Assembly (NCBI RefSeq): GCF_023700745.1
Contig: NZ_JAMPYG010000023.1
Coordinates: 1-38,183 of the forward strand
Origin: Rhodoferax sp.
Lineage (GTDB): Bacteria > Pseudomonadota > Gammaproteobacteria > Burkholderiales > Burkholderiaceae_C
Length of the DNA: 38,183 bases
Reading direction: 5' to 3'
The notes under the pieces are model-generated. The model did not search any database. It was not told where the DNA came from and worked only from the letters and a program-made list of their open reading frames with translations. The position numbers were made by a program, and so were the translations under genes. Below, in pieces: positions 21,868 to 29,443 of this stretch (positions are counted from its first letter, which is position 1; every line of letters starts with the position of its first letter).

Positions 21868-22188
21868 CTAAATCAGGTTGTCATCGCTGTTCAAAGCGGT
21901 ATCGAGTCGATGTAACAGATGCTTGAGCTTGGCTGCGTCGTCGGTTTGCAACAGGCCGGTCGATAGCGAGTCTGGCGTGGACGCGGCGGCTTGCTCGGGT
22001 GTGTCGAAGGCCAGGTTGAGTGCTGCCAGCACGGCGATCCGGTCACGTGAGCGAACCTTGCCGGCCTCCCGGATTTTGCACATGGCATCGTCGACGCGGG
22101 CCACCACATTCAACAGACGGGCTTCACCGCCTTCAGGGCAACCCAGCATGTAGCTTTGTCCCATGATGTTGACTTCAAGCTGCTTCAT
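21868..22188 (-). CDS. zapA: Cell division protein ZapA
   Basis: The 106-residue protein has the ZapA N-terminal domain (M-K-Q-L-E-V-N-I-M-G-Q-S-Y, then L-L-N-V-V-A-R-V-D-D-A-M) and a C-terminal helix for coiled-coil dimerisation. ZapA cross-links FtsZ filaments at the division ring. Its start overlaps the stop of the upstream ZapB-like gene (ATGA, 22188-22185). It ends 11 bases from the convergent fusion enzyme, leaving no room for the 6S RNA gene that follows zapA in many proteobacteria. Confidence 0.92.
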   Translation of the reverse strand: MKQLEVNIMGQSYMLGCPEGGEARLLNVVARVDDAMCKIREAGKVRSRDRIAVLAALNLAFDTPEQAAASTPDSLSTGLLQTDDAAKLKHLLHRLDTALNSDDNLI

Positions 22189-22430
22189 AGAGGACCTCGG
22201 GGCGTGTTGACAGGTCCTGGCGGGGCTGGATTGGCCTCGGGCAAACGTGCCAACAATACATCCACACGTGCCCGTGCCGCGCTCAGGCGCGACTTGAGCG
22301 AGTCGCGCTCCTGGGCCAGTGACGCGATTTCCTGGTAGAGCAGGGCGTTGGTCCGCTTGAGCTCTTCGTAACGCAGCAACAAGCGATCCACCCGTTCGGT
22401 AATTTGATCGATGGGGGTCAGTTCTGACAT
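22185..22430 (-). CDS. ZapB-like coiled-coil protein (TIGR02449-type)
   Basis: The 81-residue protein is almost wholly a coiled coil (about 5-62, heptads of Leu/Ile such as I-T-E-R-V-D-R-L-L-L-R-Y-E-E-L), with a Pro-rich tail. Small proteins of this kind precede zapA in beta- and gammaproteobacteria and are thought to act in division like ZapB; that role is inferred from position. Translational coupling to zapA by ATGA. No good Shine-Dalgarno is seen. Confidence 0.82.
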   Translation of the reverse strand: MSELTPIDQITERVDRLLLRYEELKRTNALLYQEIASLAQERDSLKSRLSAARARVDVLLARLPEANPAPPGPVNTPRGPL

Positions 22431-22746
22431 AGATCGCGCATTGTAGGGTTTCGACAGACGTTCTTTTGGGCTTGGCGCTGCTTTGATGACTGGTCCGTTA
22501 TTATTTTAATAACCAATTGGTCACTAAAGCAACGACTTCACTTGCCAGTCGCAAAGGGTGGCTTGTTCTTGGCCTGCACCCATGGGCAGACCCATTCGCG
22601 CCGTCAAGGTGAATAGCATGAACATGCAGGCTTACGCACTCAATAACTGTCTTGTTGTGAGAGCAGTCATTTATGAGGCTTGTGCGGGTTAAAATCTTGA
22701 GTTGACCTATTCAGGGGGTGGTTGTAACGACTGCCCCGTTCAGTTT
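22431..22746. other. Gene-free region between the ZapB-like gene and tRNA-Leu
   Basis: These 316 bases hold no convincing coding frame. The left part contains a palindrome (22506-22527) and a candidate minus-strand promoter for the division genes. The right part should hold the tRNA-Leu promoter: TTGACC (22702-22707) is a good -35, but the hexamer 17 bases on (TAACGA) is a poor -10. I looked for 6S RNA features and did not recognise them. Confidence 0.5.
22503..22532 (-). promoter_or_regulatory. Candidate promoter of the ZapB-like/zapA operon with palindrome in the spacer
   Basis: On the minus strand, TTGCTT (22532-22527) and TAAAAT (22508-22503) are separated by 18 bases. The spacer is filled by a 22-base imperfect palindrome centred on ACCAATTGGT (22512-22521), a typical repressor arrangement. 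A second inverted repeat, GTTATTA-TTT-TAATAAC (22497-22513), overlaps the -10. The binding protein is unknown. Confidence 0.4.
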
Positions 22747-22833
22747 GCGCGGGTGGCGAAATTGGTAGACGCACCAGGTTTAGGTCCTGACGCTGGCAAC
22801 AGTGTGCGGGTTCGAGTCCCGCCCCGCGCACCA
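22747..22833 (+). tRNA. tRNA-Leu (anticodon UAG)
   Basis: The cloverleaf has acceptor GCGCGGG/CCCGCGC, long variable arm, GGTTCGAGTCC T-arm, discriminator A and encoded CCA (22831-22833). The anticodon TAG is at 22781-22783 in loop TTTAGGT. The outermost anticodon-stem pair is a C-A mismatch. It reads CUN leucine codons. It lies 79 bases before tig. Confidence 0.96.
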
Positions 22834-22912
22834 CGAAGAGAATTTGCTTGACAGGGCGTTGCTGTATGCAGCTGTGCGCTGTCTTTTATTTTGTGTAATT
22901 TGGAGTAACACC

Positions 22913-24223
22913 ATGGCAGTCGTTGTTGAAACCCTTGAAAAATTAGAGCGCAAAATGCTTTTGAGCATGCCTGTTGCATCGATTCAATCTGAAGTGACGG
23001 CGCGTCTGAAAAAGCTGGCGCGGACTGTGAAAATGGACGGTTTTCGTCCCGGCAAAGTGCCGATGAACGTGGTGGCACAGCGTTATGGCTATAACGTGCA
23101 GTATGAAGTCATGAACGACAAGGTGGGTGAAGCCTTTGCCAATGCCGCCAATGAAGCCAAGCTGCGCGTGGCTGGTCAGCCCAAAATCAACGAAAAAGAG
23201 GGTGCTCCTGAAGGTGAGTTGACCTTTGAGGCCGTGTTCGAGGTCTATCCGGAAGTCAAGATCGGTGACTTGTCGACGGCGGAGGTCGAAAAAGTGACGA
23301 CCGAAGTGTCCGATGCGGCTATCGACAAGACAGTTGATATTTTGCGCAAGCAGCGTCGCACTTTCTCGCAGCGTCCGCAAGATGCGGTCGCCCAGGATGG
23401 TGACCGTCTCACGGTGGATTTTGAAGGCAAGATTGATGGCGAGCCTTTTGATGGCGGCAAAGCTGAAGACTTCCAGTTTATTTTGGGCGATGGTCAGATG
23501 CTCAAGGAGTTTGAAGAAGCATCACGCGGTATGAAAACCGGGGAAAGCAAAACTTTCCCGCTGGCTTTTCCGGCCGATTACCATGGCAAGGACGTGGCCG
23601 GTAAAACCGCCGACTTTATGGTGACCGTCAAGAAGATTGAGGCAGCGCACCTTCCTGATGTCAATGAGGCGCTGGCCAAGTCCCTCGGCATTGAAGATGC
23701 TTCCGTTGACGGTCTGCGTGCCGACATCAAGAAAAACCTGGACCGTGAAGTCAAATTCCGCCTGCTGGCGCGCAACAAGAACGCCGTGATGGACGCGCTG
23801 GTGGCCAAAGCAGAACTGGATTTGCCCAACGCCAGCGTGCAGGCCGAAATGCAGCGTCTGCTCGAAGGTGCGCGTGCCGACCTGAAGCAGCGCGGCATCA
23901 AGGATGCCGACAAGGTCAGCATTCCTGAAGACGTGTTCCGCCCTCAGGCTGAACGCCGTGTGCGTTTGGGTCTGGTAGTGGCCGAATTGGTGCGCGCCAA
24001 CAATTTGCAGGCCACCATGGACCAACTCAAGGCCCACATCCAGGAGTTGGCTGCCAGCTACGAAAAACCAGCTGAAGTGGAGCGCTGGTATTTCAGCGAC
24101 AACAACCGCCTGGCCGAGGTGGAAGCGATTGTTCTGGAAAACAACGTGACGGATTTTGTGTTGTCAAAAGCCAAGGTCAGCGAGAAAGCGGTCAGCTTTG
24201 ACGAGTTGATGGCGCAAAACTGA
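22913..24223 (+). CDS. tig: Trigger factor
   Basis: The 436-residue ribosome-associated chaperone and peptidyl-prolyl isomerase has an N-terminal ribosome-binding domain (about 1-120) with the signature G-F-R-P-G-K-V-P, an FKBP-type PPIase domain (about 155-245: D-G-D-R-L-T-V-D-F-E-G through V-T-V-K-K-I-E) and a helical C-terminal chaperone domain. The start ATG at 22913 has GGAG seven bases upstream; the frame extends upstream through the tRNA and was trimmed. A perfect TTGACA (22848-22853) lies in the leader without a good -10. It heads the conserved tig-clpP-clpX-lon block. Confidence 0.96.
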   Translation: MAVVVETLEKLERKMLLSMPVASIQSEVTARLKKLARTVKMDGFRPGKVPMNVVAQRYGYNVQYEVMNDKVGEAFANAANEAKLRVAGQPKINEKEGAPEGELTFEAVFEVYPEVKIGDLSTAEVEKVTTEVSDAAIDKTVDILRKQRRTFSQRPQDAVAQDGDRLTVDFEGKIDGEPFDGGKAEDFQFILGDGQMLKEFEEASRGMKTGESKTFPLAFPADYHGKDVAGKTADFMVTVKKIEAAHLPDVNEALAKSLGIEDASVDGLRADIKKNLDREVKFRLLARNKNAVMDALVAKAELDLPNASVQAEMQRLLEGARADLKQRGIKDADKVSIPEDVFRPQAERRVRLGLVVAELVRANNLQATMDQLKAHIQELAASYEKPAEVERWYFSDNNRLAEVEAIVLENNVTDFVLSKAKVSEKAVSFDELMAQN

Positions 24224-24248
24224 GCCGCTTGACGGTTGAATGGGCTGC

Positions 24249-24299
24249 ATGGGGCTTGCGTCGGGCTTTAAGTCCGGCATGCAGGCCCCATTTGCTTTG
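24249..24299 (+). terminator. Intrinsic terminator after tig
   Basis: ATGGGGCTTGC (24249-24259) pairs with GCAGGCCCCAT (24281-24291), with a smaller inner fold, followed by TTTGCTTT. The stem is strong but the T-tract is interrupted, so termination may be partial, allowing read-through to clpP. Confidence 0.6.
24266..24293 (+). promoter_or_regulatory. Candidate heat-shock (sigma32) promoter of clpP
   Basis: CTTTAAG (24266-24272) and CCCCATTT (24286-24293) match the sigma32 -35 (CTTGAAA) at 5/7 and -10 (CCCCATnT) fully, 14 bases apart measured from CTTTAA, the same as E. coli dnaK P1. Transcription would begin near 24300, about 45 bases before clpP. The -10 coincides with the right arm of the tig terminator, so the match could partly reflect hairpin sequence. 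Confidence 0.5.
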
Positions 24300-24345
24300 A
24301 GGCTATGTTTTTTAGCTACAGTAGCGTCAAATTATTGGAGTCATG

Positions 24346-24966
24346 ATGAAGTTTGAAATGAGTGCAATGGATACACAGGGTCTGGGCATGGTGCCCATGG
24401 TGATTGAGCAGTCTGGCCGTGGCGAGCGGTCTTACGACATCTACTCCCGTTTGCTTAAGGAGCGTGTGATTTTTCTGGTAGGACCGGTGAATGACTATGT
24501 GGCGAATCTGGTGGTGGCGCAGTTGCTGTTTCTGGAAAGCGAAAACCCTGACAAGGACATTTCTTTCTACATCAATTCCCCGGGCGGTTCGGTCAGCGCG
24601 GGCATGGCCATTTATGACACCATGAATTTCATCAAACCCGAGGTCTCGACCCTGTGTACCGGCATGGCTGCCAGCATGGGCGCATTTTTGCTGGCCGCAG
24701 GTGCCAAGGGCAAGCGCTTTTCCTTGCCCAACTCCAAGATCATGATTCACCAGCCCTCGGGTGGCAGCCAGGGTCAGGCCACCGAGATCGAGATTCAGGC
24801 GCGCGAGATTCTGAAGACGCGTGAGCAACTGAATAAAATTTTGGCCGAACGTACCGGCCAACCCCTGGAGCGTATTGAGCGCGACACCGAACGTGATTAC
24901 TACATGACGGCCCAGGAAACCAAAGAATATGGTCTGATTGACCAGGTCATTTCTAAAAGGGCATAA
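24346..24966 (+). CDS. clpP: ATP-dependent Clp protease proteolytic subunit
   Basis: The 206-residue serine peptidase forms the 14-subunit chamber that degrades proteins fed by ClpX. The catalytic triad is Ser110 (G-M-A-A-S-M-G-A-F), His135 (M-I-H-Q-P-S-G-G) and Asp184, one less than E. coli precursor numbering. Two ATG codons are adjacent (24343 and 24346); GGAG at 24337-24340 is two bases from the first and five from the second, so the second is the better start. A short propeptide before M-V-P-M-V-I-E is probably cleaved, as in E. coli. It precedes clpX by four bases. Confidence 0.96.
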   Translation: MKFEMSAMDTQGLGMVPMVIEQSGRGERSYDIYSRLLKERVIFLVGPVNDYVANLVVAQLLFLESENPDKDISFYINSPGGSVSAGMAIYDTMNFIKPEVSTLCTGMAASMGAFLLAAGAKGKRFSLPNSKIMIHQPSGGSQGQATEIEIQAREILKTREQLNKILAERTGQPLERIERDTERDYYMTAQETKEYGLIDQVISKRA

Positions 24967-24970
24967 AGTC

Positions 24971-26230
24971 ATGGCCAAAGGCGCCTCCTCTGGAGAAAAA
25001 ACCCTGTACTGCTCGTTTTGCGGCAAGAGTCAGCACGAAGTCAAAAAGCTGATTGCCGGTCCGTCGGTCTTTGTTTGCGACGAATGCATTGAGCTGTGCA
25101 ATGAAATCATTCGTGACGAATTGCCAGCGACGACCGAGACGCCTGAAAAATCCAGTTTGCCGACACCGGCAGAAATCAAGGCCAACCTCGACAACTATGT
25201 AATCGGCCAGGAAGCCGCCAAACGCATCCTGGCGGTGGCGGTTTATAACCATTACAAGCGGCTGCGGCATCAGGAAAAATCGACCAAGGACGATGTCGAA
25301 TTGTCCAAAAGCAATATTCTGCTGATTGGTCCGACTGGTTCCGGCAAAACCCTGTTGGCCCAAACACTGGCACGTATGCTGGACGTCCCCTTTGTGATGG
25401 CAGACGCCACCACGCTCACCGAGGCGGGTTATGTGGGCGAGGACGTCGAGAACATTGTGCTCAAACTGCTGCAAAGCTGCAATTACGATGTCGAGCGGGC
25501 GCAACGCGGCATTGTTTATATTGATGAGATCGACAAGATTTCACGCAAATCCGACAATCCGTCCATCACCCGCGATGTTTCCGGTGAAGGGGTGCAGCAA
25601 GCGCTGCTGAAGTTGATTGAAGGCACCATGGCCAGCGTGCCGCCGCAAGGTGGGCGCAAGCACCCCAACCAGGATTTCGTGCAAGTCAATACCACCAATA
25701 TCCTGTTCATTTGTGGTGGTGCTTTCTCAGGTCTTGAGAAAGTCATCGATAATCGTACGGAGTCATCAGGCATTGGTTTTGGGGCGGCCGTCAAAAGCAA
25801 GCAAAACCGCAACCTGACCGAGGTTTTCAAAGATGTGGAACCTGAGGATCTGATCAAATTTGGTCTGATTCCCGAACTGGTCGGTCGCATGCCCGTGGTG
25901 GCTACTTTGGGCGAACTCAGCGAAGACACGCTGGTGCAAATCCTGACCGAGCCAAAAAATGCGCTGGTCAAACAATACAGCAAACTACTCGCCATGGAAG
26001 GCGTTGAGCTGGAGATCCGCCCGAACGCACTGAAAGCCATCGCCAAAAAGGCGCTGGCCCGAAAAACCGGTGCCCGCGGTTTGCGTTCCATCCTTGAATT
26101 GGCGTTGATTGACACCATGTTCGATCTGCCCAATTTGTCCAATGTTGAAAAAGTTGTTCTGGACGAGTCAACCATCGAGGAAAACAAAGCACCTTTGCTG
26201 GTTTACCGTGAACTCGCCAAAACAGCTTGA
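24971..26230 (+). CDS. clpX: ATP-dependent Clp protease ATP-binding subunit ClpX
   Basis: The 419-residue AAA+ unfoldase begins with a zinc-binding domain with Cys14, 17, 36 and 39. Walker A G-P-T-G-S-G-K-T is at 120-127; then come pore-loop G-Y-V-G-E-D, Walker B V-Y-I-D-E-I-D-K, the I-G-F-G ClpP-docking loop (after S-S-G) and sensor regions. ATG at 24971 follows AAGGG by nine bases; an in-frame ATG at 24938 lies within clpP. It is cotranscribed with clpP (four-base gap). Confidence 0.97.
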   Translation: MAKGASSGEKTLYCSFCGKSQHEVKKLIAGPSVFVCDECIELCNEIIRDELPATTETPEKSSLPTPAEIKANLDNYVIGQEAAKRILAVAVYNHYKRLRHQEKSTKDDVELSKSNILLIGPTGSGKTLLAQTLARMLDVPFVMADATTLTEAGYVGEDVENIVLKLLQSCNYDVERAQRGIVYIDEIDKISRKSDNPSITRDVSGEGVQQALLKLIEGTMASVPPQGGRKHPNQDFVQVNTTNILFICGGAFSGLEKVIDNRTESSGIGFGAAVKSKQNRNLTEVFKDVEPEDLIKFGLIPELVGRMPVVATLGELSEDTLVQILTEPKNALVKQYSKLLAMEGVELEIRPNALKAIAKKALARKTGARGLRSILELALIDTMFDLPNLSNVEKVVLDESTIEENKAPLLVYRELAKTA

Positions 26231-26256
26231 TTGAATCGATCATGGGCTTAGGGTGA

Positions 26257-26271
26257 GCAGACGCAGTCTGC
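26257..26271. repeat. Short inverted repeat between clpX and lon
   Basis: GCAGAC-GCA-GTCTGC has perfect six-base arms with a three-base loop. There is no T-tract, so it is not a normal terminator. It may be an operator or RNA hairpin. No confident promoter was seen for lon in this 84-base gap. Confidence 0.4.
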
Positions 26272-26314
26272 CTGCCGTTCCATTTAACGTCACCTTGGTA
26301 ACAGAAGGATTTTT

Positions 26315-28756
26315 ATGTCTGGCCACCCATCCTTGCCCGCGATCCCTGTGGATCTTCCCTTGTTGCCTTTGCGTGATGTGGTTGTATTTCCGCACATGGT
26401 GATTCCCCTGTTCGTGGGGCGCCCCAAGAGCATCAAGGCACTGGAAGCCGCCATGGGCGCGGAGCGTCGCATCATGCTGGTGGCGCAAAAAGCGGCAGCC
26501 AAAGACGATCCGGTGGTTTCGGACATGTTTGACATGGGTTGCATCTCCACCATTTTGCAAATGCTCAAATTGCCTGACGGCACGGTCAAGGTTTTGGTGG
26601 AAGGGCAGCAGCGTGCCGTTGTCAATCACATCGAAGACGGTGAAATGCATTTCACCGCCTCGGTGACCCCGGTTGAATTACCCGCCGAACCAGAGACTCA
26701 GACCAAAGCGCAGATCAGCGAAATTGAAGCCTTGCGCCGGGCCGTGATGCAGCAGTTTGACCAGTATGTCAAACTCAACAAAAAAATTCCGCCGGAAATC
26801 CTGACCTCGATCTCCAGCATTGATGATCCGGGTCGCCTGGCCGATACCATTGCCGCGCATTTGCCGCTCAAGCTGGAAAGCAAGCAGGCGGTGCTCGACC
26901 TGGCCAGCGTGCGCGATCGCCTGGAAAACTTGTTTGCCCAAATTGACCGTGAGGTCGACATCCTGAATGTCGATAAAAAAATTCGTGGCCGTGTGAAACG
27001 GCAAATGGAAAAAAACCAGCGCGACTTTTATTTGAACGAGCAGGTCAAGGCCATTCAAAAAGAGCTGGGCGAAGGCGAAGACGGGGCGGACATCGACGAG
27101 ATCGAGAAAAAGATCAAGAGCGCCAAGATGCCCAAGGAGGCCTTGAAAAAAGCCGACGGCGAACTCAAAAAACTCAAACTGATGTCACCCATGTCAGCCG
27201 AAGCCACGGTGATACGCAATTACATTGACGTGCTCACCGGTCTGCCTTGGGCGGGCAAGACCAAGATCAAACACAATCTGGCCAATGCAGAAAAGGTGCT
27301 CAATGAAGACCATTACGGTCTGGACAAGGTGAAAGACCGAATCCTGGAATACCTTGCCGTGCAGCAACGCGTGGACAAGGTCAAGGCGCCCATTCTGTGT
27401 CTGGTCGGGCCACCGGGCGTAGGTAAAACCTCGCTGGGTCAATCGATCGCCAAGGCCACGGGTCGCAAGTATGTGCGCATGGCATTGGGGGGCATGCGCG
27501 ACGAGGCCGAGATTCGTGGCCACCGCCGGACTTACATTGGCGCCATGCCGGGCAAGGTTTTGCAAAGCCTGAGCAAGGTCGGCACCCGCAATCCCTTGTT
27601 CTTGCTGGACGAAATTGACAAGCTGGGGACTGATTTCAGGGGAGATCCATCAAGCGCTTTGCTGGAGGTGCTCGATCCGGAGCAAAACCACAAGTTTGCC
27701 GATCATTATGTCGAGGTCGATTTTGACCTCAGCGACGTCATGTTTGTGGCCACTTCCAATTCCATGAACATACCGCCGGCGCTGCTGGATCGGATGGAAG
27801 TGATTCGTTTGTCGGGTTACACCGAGGACGAAAAAACCAATATTGCGCTGCGCTACCTTTTGCCGAAACAACTAGGCAACAACGGTGTCAAGGAAACCGA
27901 ACTCCAGGTGACCGAAGACGCTGTGCGCGACATCGTGCGCTACTACACCCGTGAGGCGGGCGTACGCTCGCTGGAGCGGGAAATTTCCAAAATTTGCCGC
28001 AAAGTGGTCAAGGGCCTGCAGCTCAAGCAAATGACAGCGCAGGTGGTGGTGTCTGCGGCTAATTTGAGCGAGTTTTTGGGGGTGCGCAAATTTGACTACG
28101 GACGCGCTGAAAAAATGAACCAGGTCGGTCAGGTGGTCGGTCTGGCATGGACCGAGGTGGGTGGTGATTTGCTCACCATCGAAGCGGCCATGGTCCCAGG
28201 CAAAGGCGTCATTACCCGGACCGGTTCTTTGGGTGATGTGATGAAGGAATCGGTGGAAGCTGCCCGTACCGTGGTACGCAGCCGTTCGCGCCGGTTGGGC
28301 ATCAAGGATGAATTTTTCGAGAAAAAAGACATCCACATCCATGTGCCCGATGGCGCGACACCCAAAGACGGCCCCAGTGCCGGAGCCGCCATGACCACCG
28401 CTTTTGTTTCGGCCATGACTGGTATCCCGGTGCGCTGTGGTGTCGCCATGACCGGTGAAATCACGCTGCGCGGCGAGGTGACGGCCATTGGTGGCCTCAA
28501 GGAAAAATTACTGGCCGCACTGCGCGGTGGCATCAAGACGGTTCTGATTCCGGAAGACAATTCCAAAGACTTGCAGGAAATCCCTGAAAACGTGAAGAAC
28601 GGGCTCGAAATTGTGCCGGTGCGCTGGATCGACAAGGTGCTTGAAATTGCGCTGGAGCGCATGCCAACCGCTTTATCCGAAGACACGCACGTTGCCACGG
28701 ACTCGACAGAAATTCCTTTGGTAGCACCAGTATCAACAGAGGCCGTAAAACATTGA
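26315..28756 (+). CDS. lon: ATP-dependent protease Lon
   Basis: The 813-residue LonA has an N-terminal substrate-recognition domain (about 1-320, starting L-P-L-L-P-L-R-D-V-V-V-F-P), an AAA+ module with Walker A G-P-P-G-V-G-K-T (365-372, Lys371) and F-L-L-D-E-I-D-K, and a C-terminal protease with catalytic Ser688 (P-K-D-G-P-S-A-G) and Lys731, 43 residues apart as Ser679/Lys722 of E. coli. It degrades misfolded and regulatory proteins in the cytoplasm. ATG is preceded by GAAGGA. The position after clpX is conserved. Confidence 0.97.
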   Translation: MSGHPSLPAIPVDLPLLPLRDVVVFPHMVIPLFVGRPKSIKALEAAMGAERRIMLVAQKAAAKDDPVVSDMFDMGCISTILQMLKLPDGTVKVLVEGQQRAVVNHIEDGEMHFTASVTPVELPAEPETQTKAQISEIEALRRAVMQQFDQYVKLNKKIPPEILTSISSIDDPGRLADTIAAHLPLKLESKQAVLDLASVRDRLENLFAQIDREVDILNVDKKIRGRVKRQMEKNQRDFYLNEQVKAIQKELGEGEDGADIDEIEKKIKSAKMPKEALKKADGELKKLKLMSPMSAEATVIRNYIDVLTGLPWAGKTKIKHNLANAEKVLNEDHYGLDKVKDRILEYLAVQQRVDKVKAPILCLVGPPGVGKTSLGQSIAKATGRKYVRMALGGMRDEAEIRGHRRTYIGAMPGKVLQSLSKVGTRNPLFLLDEIDKLGTDFRGDPSSALLEVLDPEQNHKFADHYVEVDFDLSDVMFVATSNSMNIPPALLDRMEVIRLSGYTEDEKTNIALRYLLPKQLGNNGVKETELQVTEDAVRDIVRYYTREAGVRSLEREISKICRKVVKGLQLKQMTAQVVVSAANLSEFLGVRKFDYGRAEKMNQVGQVVGLAWTEVGGDLLTIEAAMVPGKGVITRTGSLGDVMKESVEAARTVVRSRSRRLGIKDEFFEKKDIHIHVPDGATPKDGPSAGAAMTTAFVSAMTGIPVRCGVAMTGEITLRGEVTAIGGLKEKLLAALRGGIKTVLIPEDNSKDLQEIPENVKNGLEIVPVRWIDKVLEIALERMPTALSEDTHVATDSTEIPLVAPVSTEAVKH

Positions 28757-28777
28757 GAAAATTGGTTTCTCTAGAGG

Positions 28778-28803
28778 TATAAAGCCATAAATTGCTTTAT
28801 AAT
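28778..28803 (+). promoter_or_regulatory. Promoter element upstream of the tRNA-Gly pair
   Basis: A perfect -10 TATAAT (28798-28803) lies 15 bases before the first tRNA; no good -35 is found 16-18 bases upstream. The -10 is inside the right arm of an eight-base inverted repeat, TATAAAGC (28778-28785) with GCTTTATA (28794-28801), which may be a regulatory site. Confidence 0.5.
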
Positions 28804-28817
28804 TTGAGGCTTGCAAC

Positions 28818-28893
28818 GCGGGAATAGCTCAGTTGGTAGAGCGCAACCTTGCCAAGGTTGAGGTCGAGAGTTCGAGACTCTTTTCCCGCTCCA
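28818..28893 (+). tRNA. tRNA-Gly (anticodon GCC), copy 1
   Basis: This 76-base cloverleaf has acceptor GCGGGAA/TTCCCGC, discriminator T and encoded CCA. Anticodon GCC (28851-28853) lies in loop TTGCCAA. It is identical to copy 2. Confidence 0.97.
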
Positions 28894-28930
28894 GGTTTTT
28901 ACTTGGTGTTGACGAAAGTTGGCACCATGC

Positions 28931-29006
28931 GCGGGAATAGCTCAGTTGGTAGAGCGCAACCTTGCCAAGGTTGAGGTCGAGAGTTCGAGACTCTTTTCCC
29001 GCTCCA
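28931..29006 (+). tRNA. tRNA-Gly (anticodon GCC), copy 2
   Basis: This is an exact second copy of the preceding tRNA-Gly, 37 bases downstream. Anticodon GCC is at 28964-28966 and CCA at 29004-29006. Confidence 0.97.
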
Positions 29007-29012
29007 GTTTTG

Positions 29013-29040
29013 AAAAAGGGAAGCACTGCTTCCCTTTTTT
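29013..29040 (+). terminator. Intrinsic terminator after the tRNA-Gly pair
   Basis: GGGAAGC (29018-29024) and GCTTCCC (29028-29034) form a seven-pair stem with a three-base loop, flanked by A5 and T6. Confidence 0.85.
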
Positions 29041-29051
29041 GCAAAGACAAC

Positions 29052-29125
29052 GGCGCGATAGCAAATCGGTTATGCAACGGATTGCAAATCCGTGGAGGGC
29101 GGTTCGACTCCGCCTCGCGCCTCCA
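29052..29125 (+). tRNA. tRNA-Cys (anticodon GCA)
   Basis: This 74-base cloverleaf has acceptor GGCGCGA/TCGCGCC, discriminator T and encoded CCA (29123-29125). Anticodon GCA is at 29084-29086 in stem ACGGA/TCCGT. Confidence 0.96.
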
Positions 29126-29143
29126 TATATTTTGTTTCAGACC

Positions 29144-29180
29144 AAGCCTCGTAATTCTTATTCACGGGGCTTTTTTGTTT
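29144..29180 (+). terminator. Intrinsic terminator between tRNA-Cys and tRNA-Leu
   Basis: AAGCCTCGT (29144-29152) pairs with ACGGGGCTT (29064+100 to 29072+100, i.e. 29164-29172), nine pairs including one G-T and an 11-base loop, followed by a T-rich run. Confidence 0.75.
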
Positions 29181-29194
29181 GACAATAGCACCGT

Positions 29195-29280
29195 GCCCGA
29201 GTGGTGGAATGGTTTACACAGCAGACTTAAAATCTGTCCCCCGTTAGGGGTTGCCGGTTCGAGTCCGGCCTCGGGCACCA
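29195..29280 (+). tRNA. tRNA-Leu (anticodon UAA)
   Basis: This 86-base class II tRNA has acceptor GCCCGAG/CTCGGGC, a long variable arm, discriminator A and encoded CCA. Anticodon TAA (29228-29230) reads UUA/UUG. Confidence 0.96.
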
Positions 29281-29300
29281 TCGTTAATTTAAGTCACCAT

Positions 29301-29377
29301 CAGCCAGTAGCTCATCCGGATAGAGCACGAACCTTCTAAGTTCGGGGTAGGGGGTTCGAGTCCCTCCTGGCTGGCCA
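29301..29377 (+). tRNA. tRNA-Arg (anticodon UCU)
   Basis: This 77-base cloverleaf has acceptor CAGCCAG/CTGGCTG (an uncommon C1-G72 first pair), discriminator G and encoded CCA (29375-29377). Anticodon TCT (29335-29337) in stem CGAAC/GTTCG reads AGA/AGG. Confidence 0.95.
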
Positions 29378-29409
29378 AAAAAAAAGCAGGCCTGTCAGCC
29401 TGCTTTTTT
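29378..29409. terminator. Bidirectional intrinsic terminator (tRNA-Arg / fabI)
   Basis: GCAGGC (29386-29391) and GCCTGC (29398-29403) form a stem flanked by an A-tract on the left and a T-tract on the right, so it can end transcription on both strands: the tRNA-Arg transcript and the convergent fabI transcript. It begins immediately after the tRNA CCA. Confidence 0.88.
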
Positions 29410-29443
29410 GTCTCCTGAAACTGACCAAGTCAGTTGGCTTGCC

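Noticed and set aside
22431..22746. 6S RNA or other structured RNA
   Set aside because: No long imperfect hairpin with a central open bubble was recognised; a covariance search would be needed.
26226..26284. Heat-shock promoter for lon
   Set aside because: CTTGATT is present but no CCCCAT-like -10 occurs 13-15 bases downstream; TTCCATTT is too far away.
29179..29184. Perfect TTGACA just before tRNA-Leu(UAA)
   Set aside because: Only 10 bases from the tRNA, so its -10 would lie inside the tRNA gene; not a usable promoter for it.
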